A stretch of 64,000 bases of DNA, taken from positions 166,617-230,616 of the forward strand of contig JBOFYV010000053.1 in assembly GCA_051654865.1 (NCBI GenBank). Direction: 5' to 3'. The notes beneath the pieces were generated by a model, which ran no database searches, had not been told where the DNA came from, and saw nothing but the letters and a program-made list of their open reading frames with translations. The translations under genes were made by a program, and so were the position numbers. Below, piece after piece: positions 8,708 through 17,774 of this stretch (position 1 is its first letter; each line of letters opens with the position of its first letter). Source of the DNA: JBOFOR01 sp051654865. Lineage in GTDB: Bacteria; Bacillota; Clostridia; Peptostreptococcales; Peptostreptococcaceae.

Positions 8708-9511
8708 ATGAGATTAATAGCCACTGATATGGATGGAACATTACTTGATAATAATCATAATCTACCAAATGAGTTTGGTGATATTTTAGAAGAATTAAAA
8801 GAAAATAAAGTTCTATTTACTATAGCAACTGGTAGAAATTATTTAGATATTTCAAAAAAATTAGGAAAATATAAGGATGACTTATTGTTTATTTGTGAAA
8901 ATGGAGCGGGTATATTTTATAAAGATGAATGTATCTTTGCAAACTTTTTAGATAAAACTACTATTTCAAAAGTGTTAAAAATTGCTAAAAATATTGATGA
9001 TGCATATCCGGTTCTGTGCGGAACAAAAGCTCTTTACCTTGATAGCCAAGAAGGAATCGAATTAATTAATAAACACTTCCCTGTTAATATGCCTATTGTA
9101 AAAGTTGATCGTTTAGTTGATGTTGATGATGGAATATTCACAATAAATATGTTTGATATGAAATCAGCTGAGTTAAATAGTTATAACTACTTTAAAGATT
9201 ACAAAATCGAAAATGTTTCTTTTATTCCATCTGGGTACTATTGGTTAGATATTATTAGTTCAAATGTAAATAAAGGAACTGCAATTAAGAATATCCAGTC
9301 TTTATATAATATACCATTTGAAGAAACTATGGTATTTGGAGATTTTATAAATGACTTAGAAATGATGGAAGTGGCTAAATATAGCTATGCTATGAAAAAT
9401 GGTCATGAATTAGTAAAAAAGGCTGCTAATTTTGAAACTAAGTATACTAATGATGAAAATGGCGTAATTCAAACAATAAAAGAATACATACCAGCTAAAT
9501 CTAATGCATAA
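8708..9511 (+). CDS. Cof-type HAD phosphatase
   Basis: This is a haloacid dehalogenase-fold hydrolase of the Cof/YbiV group. DMDGT at residues 7-11 holds the nucleophile and acid/base aspartates, TIATGR is motif II, NVNKGTAIK supplies the motif III lysine, and GDFINDLEMM is motif IV. The cap domain lies between motifs II and III. Such enzymes dephosphorylate sugar phosphates or pyridoxal phosphate in the cytoplasm; the substrate is not predictable. I chose the ATG at 8708 over the in-frame TTG at 8702 because AAAGGA is 10 bases upstream of the ATG but only 4 from the TTG, and family members begin right at this motif. Confidence 0.93.
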   Translation: MRLIATDMDGTLLDNNHNLPNEFGDILEELKENKVLFTIATGRNYLDISKKLGKYKDDLLFICENGAGIFYKDECIFANFLDKTTISKVLKIAKNIDDAYPVLCGTKALYLDSQEGIELINKHFPVNMPIVKVDRLVDVDDGIFTINMFDMKSAELNSYNYFKDYKIENVSFIPSGYYWLDIISSNVNKGTAIKNIQSLYNIPFEETMVFGDFINDLEMMEVAKYSYAMKNGHELVKKAANFETKYTNDENGVIQTIKEYIPAKSNA

Positions 9512-9526
9512 AAATCAGACCAAAAC

Positions 9527-9548
9527 AAGGGGATAACTCTATCCCCTT
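9527..9548. terminator. Bidirectional terminator between convergent genes
   Basis: AAGGGGAT and its complement flank a 6-base loop between the HAD gene and the convergent RelA-like gene. T-rich sequence follows on the plus strand and A-rich sequence precedes it, so it can serve both genes. Confidence 0.8.
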
Positions 9549-9558
9549 TTATTGATTC

Positions 9559-10926
9559 CTATTTAAATAACTTCTCAAGTGAGCTTTCAATAGTTTCAAA
9601 GTATTTACCTCTTTGCTTTAAATATTCTTCATAACTATTTACTTCTTTACAAATTTTATTGATTTTTTTAGTTAACATCTCATCTATTTTATAGAAATTT
9701 TCTACATATATAAATTCAATAGTATCAATTTCTACTATCTTTTCAACTATCACCCTATATATATCATTAATTATCTCATAACTATCTTCTTTATTAAACT
9801 TTTCAATAAGCTTGTATAAGTTTTCTTCAGATAGCATATTTTCTTTTATAAATAATAAAAAGTTTTCAAAGTCTTTTTTATTGTTATATGGCTCTATTTC
9901 AAATAATATCCTAAAGAATAAATTCCATGTAAACTCATAGTTTATCTTCTTAATCATATATTCACCTAAAGCTTTAGACACTTCATCCTCATAAGCTGGA
10001 GGTGCTTCAAATTTTATTTTAGAATTAAAATTAATATCTTTTTTTGATATTTCATTTATTCTAGTTAATGCTTTAAGTGTTATATCTCCAAAAGTATCAT
10101 CCTCTTGTACTGTTTTACTGAATGAATAATGAATAATTGTCTCACAAGGAGCTTTAAAATCTACTACAAACCCTATATTGTTTAGCATTTTATCTGCGAA
10201 TGCATCATACATAATTTTTGCTAAAAACTTTTCAATATTCTTACTTTTTTCTTTCATTACGTTTGTATTTGCTTGGAAATTATTATATACAGTTAGAAGT
10301 TGTTTATCAATCATAGTTAAATTATTTTTAATAGATATCATAATATCATTTAAAAAGTTATCTGCTATTAAGTATGTATTGTTTTTGTATATTATTTTAT
10401 GCTCTATTTCACTCCAGAATATATTTACTAGCGACTTTATTTGTATTTCAAAATTAATTAATTTATCCCCATAATCAAATAATCCATCAATTCTATATAT
10501 CTCTAACCCATTCTTTTGTTTTTGCGGTTGTTTATCTACTAGCTTTATTTTTATTCTTTCATTTCTTTTATTATAAAAGTATACTTTATCTTCAGTTTTG
10601 TTAAAGTACTTCTTTAATAACTTATAGAGTTTCGTCTCATCTTCTATAAATCTACATTCAAGTCTTATTCCTATTAGATCTGATAAACAATGTATTAACT
10701 CTTTTGGAGTATCAAATTTCTTTATGTATCTGTTTCTAATTATCTTCTCTCTTAAACTATCTTTTGACTTAACCCTTGAACTTGCATTTAAATATTCTAC
10801 TTTGCTTTGATTTAGAATTTCCTTAAAATAATCTTCTAATTCTAAAGATAACATATTTAATGTTGGTTCTAGACTATCTAATAGCTCAACTGATTCATTT
10901 ATAAACTCAAATTCTTTTAATGACAT
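9559..10926 (-). CDS. RelA/SpoT synthetase-domain protein with long C-terminal extension
   Basis: Residues about 40-210 match the (p)ppGpp synthetase domain: RVKSKDSLREK (51-61), DLIGIRLE (83-90), FEIQIKS (159-165) and WSEIEH (171-176). The conserved Asp, Gln and Glu-X-X-His residues expected for GTP binding and catalysis are present. There is no HD hydrolase domain before it and no recognisable TGS or ACT domain after it. Instead, about 240 residues of charged, helical sequence follow that I do not recognise. This is much longer than small alarmone synthetases of the RelP/RelQ type, which are about 210-240 residues. It could make alarmones or be an accessory or toxin-like branch of the family. 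Confidence 0.82.
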   Translation of the reverse strand: MSLKEFEFINESVELLDSLEPTLNMLSLELEDYFKEILNQSKVEYLNASSRVKSKDSLREKIIRNRYIKKFDTPKELIHCLSDLIGIRLECRFIEDETKLYKLLKKYFNKTEDKVYFYNKRNERIKIKLVDKQPQKQKNGLEIYRIDGLFDYGDKLINFEIQIKSLVNIFWSEIEHKIIYKNNTYLIADNFLNDIMISIKNNLTMIDKQLLTVYNNFQANTNVMKEKSKNIEKFLAKIMYDAFADKMLNNIGFVVDFKAPCETIIHYSFSKTVQEDDTFGDITLKALTRINEISKKDINFNSKIKFEAPPAYEDEVSKALGEYMIKKINYEFTWNLFFRILFEIEPYNNKKDFENFLLFIKENMLSEENLYKLIEKFNKEDSYEIINDIYRVIVEKIVEIDTIEFIYVENFYKIDEMLTKKINKICKEVNSYEEYLKQRGKYFETIESSLEKLFK

Positions 10927-11032
10927 TTATTTACTCCTATGCTCTAAACTTAATTATATTGCCTATAGATTATTATACCTTAAAAACCATATAAAAATAT
11001 ATTTTAAATTTTATAGTATATAAACATATAAA

Positions 11033-11056
11033 AACACTATAGTTTAAGCTATAGTG
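11033..11056 (-). terminator. Hairpin after the TrkA-C membrane protein gene
   Basis: The self-complementary stretch around ACACTATAGTTTAAGCTATAGTGT lies 11 bases past the stop codon at 11067, with A/T-rich sequence beyond it on the minus strand. Confidence 0.65.
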
Positions 11057-11066
11057 TCCTATATGT

Positions 11067-11729
11067 TTATTTAAATTTATGCTTTATATTATGAGTATTT
11101 CCATAAACCGTTAATTTATCATATGGTTTAAATATATAATCAGGTGTTGGGTAATTTATAAGTTCATGACCTTGATCTATATTTAATACTTTAATTTCTA
11201 TATCACTTAGCCTACATTCTTTAATACTTACCCCTATTAAGTCTGAATTTTCACTTATATACACTTCACAAATAGAGTATCCCTTGTATTTTGTAATAAA
11301 ATTTAAATATTTAGAGTTCATCTTTTTCCATATAGATGATTTTTCTATTAAATACACTATTATGCTTTCTATACTTTCAAGTAATGGGCTTTTGAAAAAA
11401 AATGCTGCTAATAATATAAATACAAGTAGTGCAACTATAGATTGAACGTTGATTAAGCTCTTTGAGAGCATATTTACTAATAAAGATATAAATGTTAAAG
11501 TACTCACATAACTTATAACCATAAGAGCACTTGCTAGTTTTCTTCTAGTTGGATGTTGAGCAATTGATTCACTTTCTTTTGTTGTATACCCTGTACTTGT
11601 AAGCAAAGATATAACTTGAAATCTTGCTTTTTCTATAGACATGCCCGTTAATCTAAACATTACTGCAAAAATGTCTATAATTATTAGAAATATTATTAAA
11701 CATATTATAAATGTTGCTAAAGTTACCAT
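11067..11729 (-). CDS. Membrane protein with C-terminal TrkA-C (RCK_C) domain
   Basis: The 220-residue protein has an N-terminal membrane helix (about 4-24), a conserved soluble-facing stretch with ARFQVISLLTSTGYTTKESE, two or three more membrane helices (about 65-115), and a C-terminal domain from about 158 with DLIGVSIKECRL, IKVLNIDQG and KPYDKLTVYG. That domain matches the TrkA-C ligand-binding fold of potassium transport regulators. No transport pore is evident, so it is more likely a regulatory or sensing membrane protein than a transporter. GGAGGG precedes the ATG. Confidence 0.8.
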   Translation of the reverse strand: MVTLATFIICLIIFLIIIDIFAVMFRLTGMSIEKARFQVISLLTSTGYTTKESESIAQHPTRRKLASALMVISYVSTLTFISLLVNMLSKSLINVQSIVALLVFILLAAFFFKSPLLESIESIIVYLIEKSSIWKKMNSKYLNFITKYKGYSICEVYISENSDLIGVSIKECRLSDIEIKVLNIDQGHELINYPTPDYIFKPYDKLTVYGNTHNIKHKFK

Positions 11730-11934
11730 ATCTGCCCTCCATTCATTTAATTATAATATCTTTAAAATTATATATTATATATATTTTATATTTATACTAA
11801 TAAATCCTTCTAATATTGAATTTTGTAACTTATTAAGTAATGCCTAAGGTTAAAATATCAATCTGAAAAATTTTACATTAGTATAAATTATTATTTTAGT
11901 AGATACTATTGATATATTTAAAAGGAGGTTTTAT

Positions 11935-12147
11935 ATGAATTCTAATACTGAAAATAGAATTATGAACAATAAAAAAATTGAATCCAATGCTAAAATGGCT
12001 TTAGATCAATATAAATTAGAAATAGGAAATGAGCTAAATGATTTTAATAAAGATGAAGTTCCTTATTTAGGAGGACTTGCTACAAAAAAGTTAGTAGAAA
12101 TGGGTGAAGAATTACTTCTAAATAAATATAATAATAAAAATAAATAA
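11935..12147 (+). CDS. Divergent alpha/beta-type small acid-soluble spore protein
   Basis: The 70-residue product has the SASP layout: an N-terminal helix with AKMALDQYKLEIGNEL and a C-terminal helix with GGLATKKLVEMGEELL. It is clearly related to the canonical SASP at 43081-43305, sharing the KKLVxMGEExLLxKYN ending. Two features differ from the norm: the Gpr protease site is EIG rather than EIA, and the inter-helix loop lacks the usual NGxxGGxVGG pattern. It may be a minor DNA-protecting spore protein with altered degradation during germination. AAGGAGG precedes the ATG and a terminator follows. Confidence 0.85.
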   Translation: MNSNTENRIMNNKKIESNAKMALDQYKLEIGNELNDFNKDEVPYLGGLATKKLVEMGEELLLNKYNNKNK

Positions 12148-12160
12148 TCGTTTAACGTCT

Positions 12161-12187
12161 CAAAAGGTAGCAATTTGCTACCTTTTG
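12161..12187 (+). terminator. Terminator after the divergent SASP gene
   Basis: Twelve-base arms (CAAAAGGTAGCA and its complement) with a 3-base loop are followed by TTGTT. It sits between convergent genes and may work both ways. Confidence 0.75.
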
Positions 12188-12191
12188 TTGT

Positions 12192-12467
12192 TTAATGTTT
12201 TACTACTTTTATTTCAAGTATTTCCCCTATACCTTCTTCGTCTAGAGATGTTTTAAAAAATTCTTGAACATCTTTGTATGTAGTATCTTTAGTTAATTTC
12301 AAAGAATAACTATAAATATCATCTGTACTTAATTGAACTGTATCTGTTTTAGGGTCATACTCTAAATAATTATCAAATAATTCGCTTAATCCAGAGAATG
12401 TTACTAATTCTTTTTCATTCATTTCATTATCTTTATACTCAAATATTAACTTATTTATATTTATCAT
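12192..12467 (-). CDS. Hypothetical protein, 91 aa
   Basis: I do not recognise this family. It is an acidic, soluble protein with alternating strand and helix character and no obvious motifs. AGGAGG lies 6 bases upstream of the ATG. It follows the HD-domain gene by about 75 bases in the same direction without a clear terminator between, so the two may be cotranscribed. Confidence 0.75.
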   Translation of the reverse strand: MININKLIFEYKDNEMNEKELVTFSGLSELFDNYLEYDPKTDTVQLSTDDIYSYSLKLTKDTTYKDVQEFFKTSLDEEGIGEILEIKVVKH

Positions 12468-12541
12468 GTCTAATCCTCCTATTGTCGCATACTTTTACGA
12501 TAATAGTTTCTTCTCATTTATGATAATTTATGCTTTGTTGA

Positions 12542-13051
12542 TTAATTTTTATCATCTATACCTTTGAAAAAAAGTACCAATTTATCATCACTGTTACTAT
12601 GATGACTTTTTACTATGTTTAAAATTTCACTACTCTCATTTAATTTCTTTAGCATTTCATAACTATACTCACTATGATTATAATAACATTGAACTTTTTT
12701 TGATATTTTTAATTTTTTTAAGTTTCCTTTAGTTAATTTGTTTAAAATTACTATTATAGATTTATCTATAACATTTATTCTTTTTATACTTTTTCCTACA
12801 TCATGTAAAAGAGCTGTTTTTATAAGTAATTCTTTGTTATTAAGTATTTCATCATCTGTTATTTTTCTATTATCGATTATAGCTTCAATATCTTTAGCTA
12901 TTCTTACGCTATGTTTTTGTTCTGACTTTAATAATTTTTTAAATAACTCTAATTCATCATATTTTAGTATATTTTTTACATATTCATAGTCGCTCTTACT
13001 CATTTTATCAGTTATATTTATATAAAATTGTTTTACTCTCTTTGGAACCAT
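12542..13051 (-). CDS. HD-domain protein (predicted phosphohydrolase)
   Basis: The 169-residue product has the HD metal-binding pattern: a first His in SEQKHSVRIA, the HD doublet in KTALLHDVGK, a later His pair around YYNHSEYSYEM and KSHHS. This resembles small HDIG/HD phosphohydrolases acting on nucleotides or cyclic dinucleotides; the substrate is not predictable. An upstream in-frame ATG at 13108 would add 19 residues but lacks a ribosome binding site, whereas AAGGAG is 7 bases before the ATG at 13051, so I use the latter. It lies immediately downstream of murJ, separated by a terminator. Confidence 0.82.
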   Translation of the reverse strand: MVPKRVKQFYINITDKMSKSDYEYVKNILKYDELELFKKLLKSEQKHSVRIAKDIEAIIDNRKITDDEILNNKELLIKTALLHDVGKSIKRINVIDKSIIVILNKLTKGNLKKLKISKKVQCYYNHSEYSYEMLKKLNESSEILNIVKSHHSNSDDKLVLFFKGIDDKN

Positions 13052-13098
13052 CTTATTTCTCCTTGCTATATTTATATATTTTAATTTATCATATAAAC

Positions 13099-13136
13099 AA
13101 AATAACATCTACCCTTATATATGTAGATGTTATTTT
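13099..13136 (-). terminator. Terminator after murJ
   Basis: Fourteen-base arms (AAAATAACATCTAC and its complement) separated by 10 bases lie just past the murJ stop codon. Confidence 0.75.
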
Positions 13137-13141
13137 ACTAA

Positions 13142-14689
13142 TTATCTTGTTTTTAGTTTTCCTTTTAATATATTTATAATTAACTTTATTTCATCTACTT
13201 TAAGTACAAATATAGCTATTCCATAAGTTAAAGCACCTAGTGCTACAGAAAGTATTAGTGTTACTGCTTCTTGAATAAATCCTGTTCCTAGTACATTGAA
13301 AGCAAAGTTATAAGTTACTTTTGCAACAACTGCCATTATTATAGCTGATACTATACTCTTTATCATAACTATTAATATTTTTTTGCCACCAAAGTTACCT
13401 ATTTTCATTTTTAGATTTATAAATAAAAGTATTATAGTAACTAATGCTGATATACTAGTGGCAAATGCTAACCCTGCTATTTGCATATTTGTATATCTTA
13501 CAAATAAAATATTTAAGGTTATATTTAATACCATTGCAATTACACCATTAACCATAGGTGTTCTTGTATCTTGTAGAGAATAAAATACCTTTCCTAGTAT
13601 ATCTCTTAATCCATATCCAATCATTCCTATTGAGTAAAATATAAGAGCTATAGCAGTCATAGAGGTAGCCCTTGCATCAAATTCTCCTCTTTGAAATAAA
13701 AGCCTTACTATAGGATTAGCAAGTACTATTGCTCCTGCTGATATCGGTATAACTAATAATGTTACTGTGTTTACAGAAGTTGCAATTGTTTTATTAAATT
13801 TTTCTTCATCATTTTCAGTTGATAATCTAGATAGCATAGGATACACAACTGATGATATAGAAACTATAAACATTCCCATTACAAATTGATTAAGCTTTGT
13901 TGCATAATTTAGTGCTGATATACTACCTTCTACTAGTGTTGATGCTATAGTTCTATCAACTATAGTATTTATTTGATTTACTGCAACACCTATTAAAACA
14001 GGCATTATTAACCACAACATCTTCTTTACATATTCATCATTTATATTTACATAAGCTTTATAGCTAAACCCTTTTTTTCTAGCAAATGGATATAAAAATA
14101 CAAACTGTAGTGATAACCCAAACAACGTACCCCATGGCAATATATTCGGATTAATAGAGGCACTTAAAAATATAGAAGTTATAATTAAAATGTTATAAGG
14201 AATTGGCATTAGCCCAGCTATTACAAATTTTTCTTTTACTTGTAAAAATGCCATCATAATATAACTTATACCTAAAAAAGCAAGGCCTAGTATAAGTACA
14301 CGAGTATAATAAACTGCTAGTTTTAAAGTTTCCCCTTCAAATCCCATAGCAAATAATTTTACTAATGGTTCTGTAAAAATTGCTCCTAATACTGAAAGTA
14401 TTAAACAAATTATAACAACTATATTAAGAACATTATTTGTAAATATATTTGAATCTTTATCTCCTTTACTTGAGTTTACTTCACAATATAATGGAATAAA
14501 AGCAGTCCCTAGTGATGTTCCTATTGCTTGGAATATAACCGCAGGTATATTCATTGCTACTAAAAATGCGTCACTTACGCCAGATGCTCCATAAACTGAT
14601 GCTAAGGCTAGTTCTCTACCAAATCCAAGTATTTTAGCAAGTAGAGTCGCTGCCATTAAACCTACCGCTGCTTTTGCTACTTTTGACAT
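13142..14689 (-). CDS. murJ: Lipid II flippase MurJ (MviN family)
   Basis: The 515-residue protein is hydrophobic throughout, with about 14 predicted membrane helices, as in MurJ. The N-terminus (AKILGFGRELALASVYG, SDAFLVAMNIP) and the central GEFD loop (FQRGEFDARATS) are the conserved MurJ signatures, and the arginines that contact lipid II in the first helices are present. The protein moves lipid-linked peptidoglycan precursors across the cytoplasmic membrane. The gene ends in its own terminator; a 67-aa unknown gene lies immediately upstream in the same direction. AGGAG precedes the ATG. Confidence 0.95.
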   Translation of the reverse strand: MSKVAKAAVGLMAATLLAKILGFGRELALASVYGASGVSDAFLVAMNIPAVIFQAIGTSLGTAFIPLYCEVNSSKGDKDSNIFTNNVLNIVVIICLILSVLGAIFTEPLVKLFAMGFEGETLKLAVYYTRVLILGLAFLGISYIMMAFLQVKEKFVIAGLMPIPYNILIITSIFLSASINPNILPWGTLFGLSLQFVFLYPFARKKGFSYKAYVNINDEYVKKMLWLIMPVLIGVAVNQINTIVDRTIASTLVEGSISALNYATKLNQFVMGMFIVSISSVVYPMLSRLSTENDEEKFNKTIATSVNTVTLLVIPISAGAIVLANPIVRLLFQRGEFDARATSMTAIALIFYSIGMIGYGLRDILGKVFYSLQDTRTPMVNGVIAMVLNITLNILFVRYTNMQIAGLAFATSISALVTIILLFINLKMKIGNFGGKKILIVMIKSIVSAIIMAVVAKVTYNFAFNVLGTGFIQEAVTLILSVALGALTYGIAIFVLKVDEIKLIINILKGKLKTR

Positions 14690-14715
14690 AATATTTTTTC
14701 TCCTAACTTTTACTA

Positions 14716-14919
14716 CTATTTATCTTTGTGATGAAACTCTTTATCAAGAGCTCTATTTAACTCTCTTATTTGATCTGCTTCCATATACATAGCAAAGTTT
14801 TGCCCTGTGTTATCTAAATCTCCAGACATGTCCATTAAGCTTCCTAAAAATGCATTACCTAGAATTTCATACTCTAAGTTTTCTATATTCTTTTTTTCTT
14901 TATTTTTTTTATTTTTCAT
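14716..14919 (-). CDS. Hypothetical protein, 67 aa
   Basis: This is a short protein with a Lys-rich start (MKNKKNKEKKN) followed by an acidic, Met-rich helical body (GSLMDMSGDLD, MYMEADQIREL). It has no recognised domain. A GAGGAG site 7 bases upstream of the ATG and placement 26 bases before murJ suggest it is a real gene in a murJ operon. Confidence 0.7.
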   Translation of the reverse strand: MKNKKNKEKKNIENLEYEILGNAFLGSLMDMSGDLDNTGQNFAMYMEADQIRELNRALDKEFHHKDK

Positions 14920-15001
14920 ATGTTTACTCCTCTCAATTGATATGTTATTAGTATTTTGTTTTTGAGCATATAATACTCATAAATATTTAAATTATAAAAG
15001 C

Positions 15002-15028
15002 AAAGAACTTGGATAAACCAAGTTCTTT
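15002..15028 (-). terminator. Terminator overlapping the stop of the Ca2+-type P-ATPase
   Basis: Eleven-base arms (AAAGAACTTGG and its complement) with a 5-base loop overlap the stop codon at 15027. Confidence 0.75.
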
Positions 15029-17657
15029 ACTTTTTATGTCTAAATTTTACTACTTCCATAATTGCAGTTGAGATTAAAGCTAATATTAAACATATACCTA
15101 GGTTATTAAATCCAAAATTATTTGGAATATCAAATATTGGTCTTAAGAATGGTACTAATGTTAATCCATAAATTATTAAACATATAATTACAGCATAAAT
15201 TACGTACATATTTGAGAAAAATCCTAGCTGTATTAAATTATATTTATTTGATCTAGCAGGTAATGTTTGTAATATTCTACTTAGTGTTATTGTTGAAAAT
15301 GCCATAGCAGTACCTACTTGTGGAGATGTTCGCATACCTATATACTGAGCTATTATAACAAGTATTCCCATTACAATCCCTCTAAATAATACTGACTGAA
15401 TTGTTCCACCAGCTAATATGCTTTCATTAGGATCTCTTGGCGTAAATGCCATTATATCTTTTTCTGGCTTTTCAAATCCTAATGCAATTGCAGGTAATGA
15501 GTCTGTAATTAAGTTTATAAATAATAATTGTAAAGTTGTAAAAGGATTTGCCCAGTTTGCAAAAACTGCAAATAGTATAGCTATTATTCCTGCAAAGTTT
15601 CCTGCAAACAAGTAGGTTACAGACTTTTTAATGTTATTATAAACAGTTCTTCCTACTTCTACTGCATTTACTATTGTAGCAAAATTATCATCTACTAATA
15701 TCATAGCTGATGCGTCCTTCGCAACATCAGTACCACTTCCCATACCTATACCAATATTCGCTTGTTTAAGTGCAGGAGCATCATTTACTCCATCACCTGT
15801 CATTGCAGTTATTTTACCTTTATTTTGCCATGCTTTTACTATTCGTATTTTATTTTCAGGAGATACCCTTGCATATACTGATATATGTTCAAGCTTCTCA
15901 TTTAATTCTTCTTCACTTAAAGAATCTAACTCCTTCCCAGTAAGTGCCATATCTCCTTCATTCATAATACCTATATCTTTTGCTATGGCTGCTGCCGTAG
16001 TTTTATGGTCTCCTGTTATCATAACAGTTTTAATACCAGCAGTTTTAGCTTCTTTTACTGCATCATAAACTTCATCTCTTGGTGGGTCTATCATTGCCAT
16101 TAACCCAACTAACGTCATTTCAACTTCATCTTCAATTGCAGGAACAAAGTTTTCATCATCTACATCTTTTATTGCAAATGCTAATACTCTAAGTGCCTTA
16201 TTTGAAAACTCTTCATTCTTTTCTTTGTATGAATCTATTATCTTGCTATCTATTTCAACCATATCACCGTCTACTAGTGCATACTTACATCTACTAAATA
16301 CTACATCTGGCGCTCCTTTTGTGAACATAAACGCATTGCTATGTATATCATTAACTGTAGACATTAGTTTTCTATCACTGTCAAAAGGTAACTCACTTAA
16401 TCTATCATATTTTTCTCTTAGTATTTGGTATTCTAAATTTTGCTTATTCGCAAATTTTAGAAGTGCTACTTCTGTCGGGTCACCTATTTCTTTTCCTTCT
16501 TTATTTATATTTGAATCATTACATATTGCAGATGCAATAGTAAGTGTTTTGGATTGATATGAAAAATTTACATTGTCTGGTTTTAGTTCTTCCTTAGGTG
16601 TACCATACATATAAAAATCTACTACTGTCATTTTATTTTGAGTAAGAGTACCTGTTTTATCTGTACATATAACACTAGTAGAACCTAAAGTTTCAACAGC
16701 AGGTAGTTTTCTAACAATTGCTTGCTTTTTAGCCATATCATTAGTCCCAACAGATAGCACAATAGTTACTATTGAAGATAATGCTTCTGGTATTGCAGCC
16801 ACTGCTACTGCTATAGCAAACATAAACGAATCTATAATAATAGTACTATTTCTAAGACTTATTCCACTTATATATCCTCTTACTACTTGAATAACAAATA
16901 TAAGTAGAGCTATTCCAACTATACCTATACCAAGTTTTTTACCAAATTCATCTAGCTTTTGCTGTAATGGTGTTTGTTTATTTTCTGCTGTTTCTAGTAA
17001 TCCTGCTACTTTACCCATCTCTGTAGCCATCCCTGTACCTGTTACAACAAAAGTGCCTCGACCATATACCACTAATGAACCACTAAATACCATATTTCTT
17101 TGATCACCTATACCAACATCATTATCTATTTTTTCATTATGCTTTAATACTGCCTCTGATTCTCCTGTTAGCATACCTTCAACTATTTTTAAACTTTGAG
17201 CTTCTATTATTCTACCATCTGCAGGTATATAATCCCCTGCTTCTAAAAGAACAACATCTCCTGGTACTAATTCTCTTGCACTTAGTGTTACTTTATGGTT
17301 ATTTCTAAGTACCTTAGCCTGTGGAGCTGATAATTTCTTTAAACTCTCTAAAGATCCTTCAGCCTTTTTAGTTTGAGTTACTCCTAGTATTGAGTTTAGC
17401 ATTATTACTATGAATATTATTATACTTTCTACAACTTCACCTAAGAATATTTGAACAATAGCTGCAATCAAAAGTATTATTACTAAAGGGTCTTTGAAAC
17501 TTTCTAAAAATAATTTCCATGTAGGTTCTTTTTTACCTTCTTCTAATTCATTGTATCCTACTTCATCTAACCTTTTTTTTGCTTCTTCTTCAGTTAAGCC
17601 ACTAATATTAGATTTTAGACTTTTGATAGAATCTATATACTTTTGTTTATAATGCAT
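15027..17657 (-). CDS. Calcium-transporting-type P-type ATPase (P2)
   Basis: The 876 residues show a complete P2-type ATPase: an N-terminal cation-ATPase domain, TGES (164-167), the M4 motif IPEAL (289-293), the phosphorylation site DKTGT (Asp 333), KGAPD in the nucleotide domain, MITGDH and TGDGVNDAP in the P domain, and six C-terminal helices with NLITDSLPA. The IPEAL/NLITD pair matches SPCA/SERCA-like Ca2+ pumps such as the bacterial CaxP and LMCA1 types. It is therefore probably a Ca2+ (or Mn2+) exporter in the cytoplasmic membrane. AGGAGGT precedes the ATG; it stands alone between two terminators. Confidence 0.93.
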   Translation of the reverse strand: MHYKQKYIDSIKSLKSNISGLTEEEAKKRLDEVGYNELEEGKKEPTWKLFLESFKDPLVIILLIAAIVQIFLGEVVESIIIFIVIMLNSILGVTQTKKAEGSLESLKKLSAPQAKVLRNNHKVTLSARELVPGDVVLLEAGDYIPADGRIIEAQSLKIVEGMLTGESEAVLKHNEKIDNDVGIGDQRNMVFSGSLVVYGRGTFVVTGTGMATEMGKVAGLLETAENKQTPLQQKLDEFGKKLGIGIVGIALLIFVIQVVRGYISGISLRNSTIIIDSFMFAIAVAVAAIPEALSSIVTIVLSVGTNDMAKKQAIVRKLPAVETLGSTSVICTDKTGTLTQNKMTVVDFYMYGTPKEELKPDNVNFSYQSKTLTIASAICNDSNINKEGKEIGDPTEVALLKFANKQNLEYQILREKYDRLSELPFDSDRKLMSTVNDIHSNAFMFTKGAPDVVFSRCKYALVDGDMVEIDSKIIDSYKEKNEEFSNKALRVLAFAIKDVDDENFVPAIEDEVEMTLVGLMAMIDPPRDEVYDAVKEAKTAGIKTVMITGDHKTTAAAIAKDIGIMNEGDMALTGKELDSLSEEELNEKLEHISVYARVSPENKIRIVKAWQNKGKITAMTGDGVNDAPALKQANIGIGMGSGTDVAKDASAMILVDDNFATIVNAVEVGRTVYNNIKKSVTYLFAGNFAGIIAILFAVFANWANPFTTLQLLFINLITDSLPAIALGFEKPEKDIMAFTPRDPNESILAGGTIQSVLFRGIVMGILVIIAQYIGMRTSPQVGTAMAFSTITLSRILQTLPARSNKYNLIQLGFFSNMYVIYAVIICLIIYGLTLVPFLRPIFDIPNNFGFNNLGICLILALISTAIMEVVKFRHKK

Positions 17658-17731
17658 CTTTACCTCCTTAATAACTAAAATAGCATCTATAGTATTAGTA
17701 TCTCAAAGTGATTTAATTTTTATTTATACAA

Positions 17732-17758
17732 AAAAAGAAGCACATTATGCTTCTTTTT
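17732..17758 (-). terminator. Terminator after the aldose-epimerase-like gene
   Basis: Eleven-base arms (AAAAAGAAGCA and its complement) with a short loop lie 17 bases past the stop at 17775 and are followed on the minus strand by T residues. Confidence 0.75.
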
Positions 17759-17774
17759 GAGGTACTAACATTTT

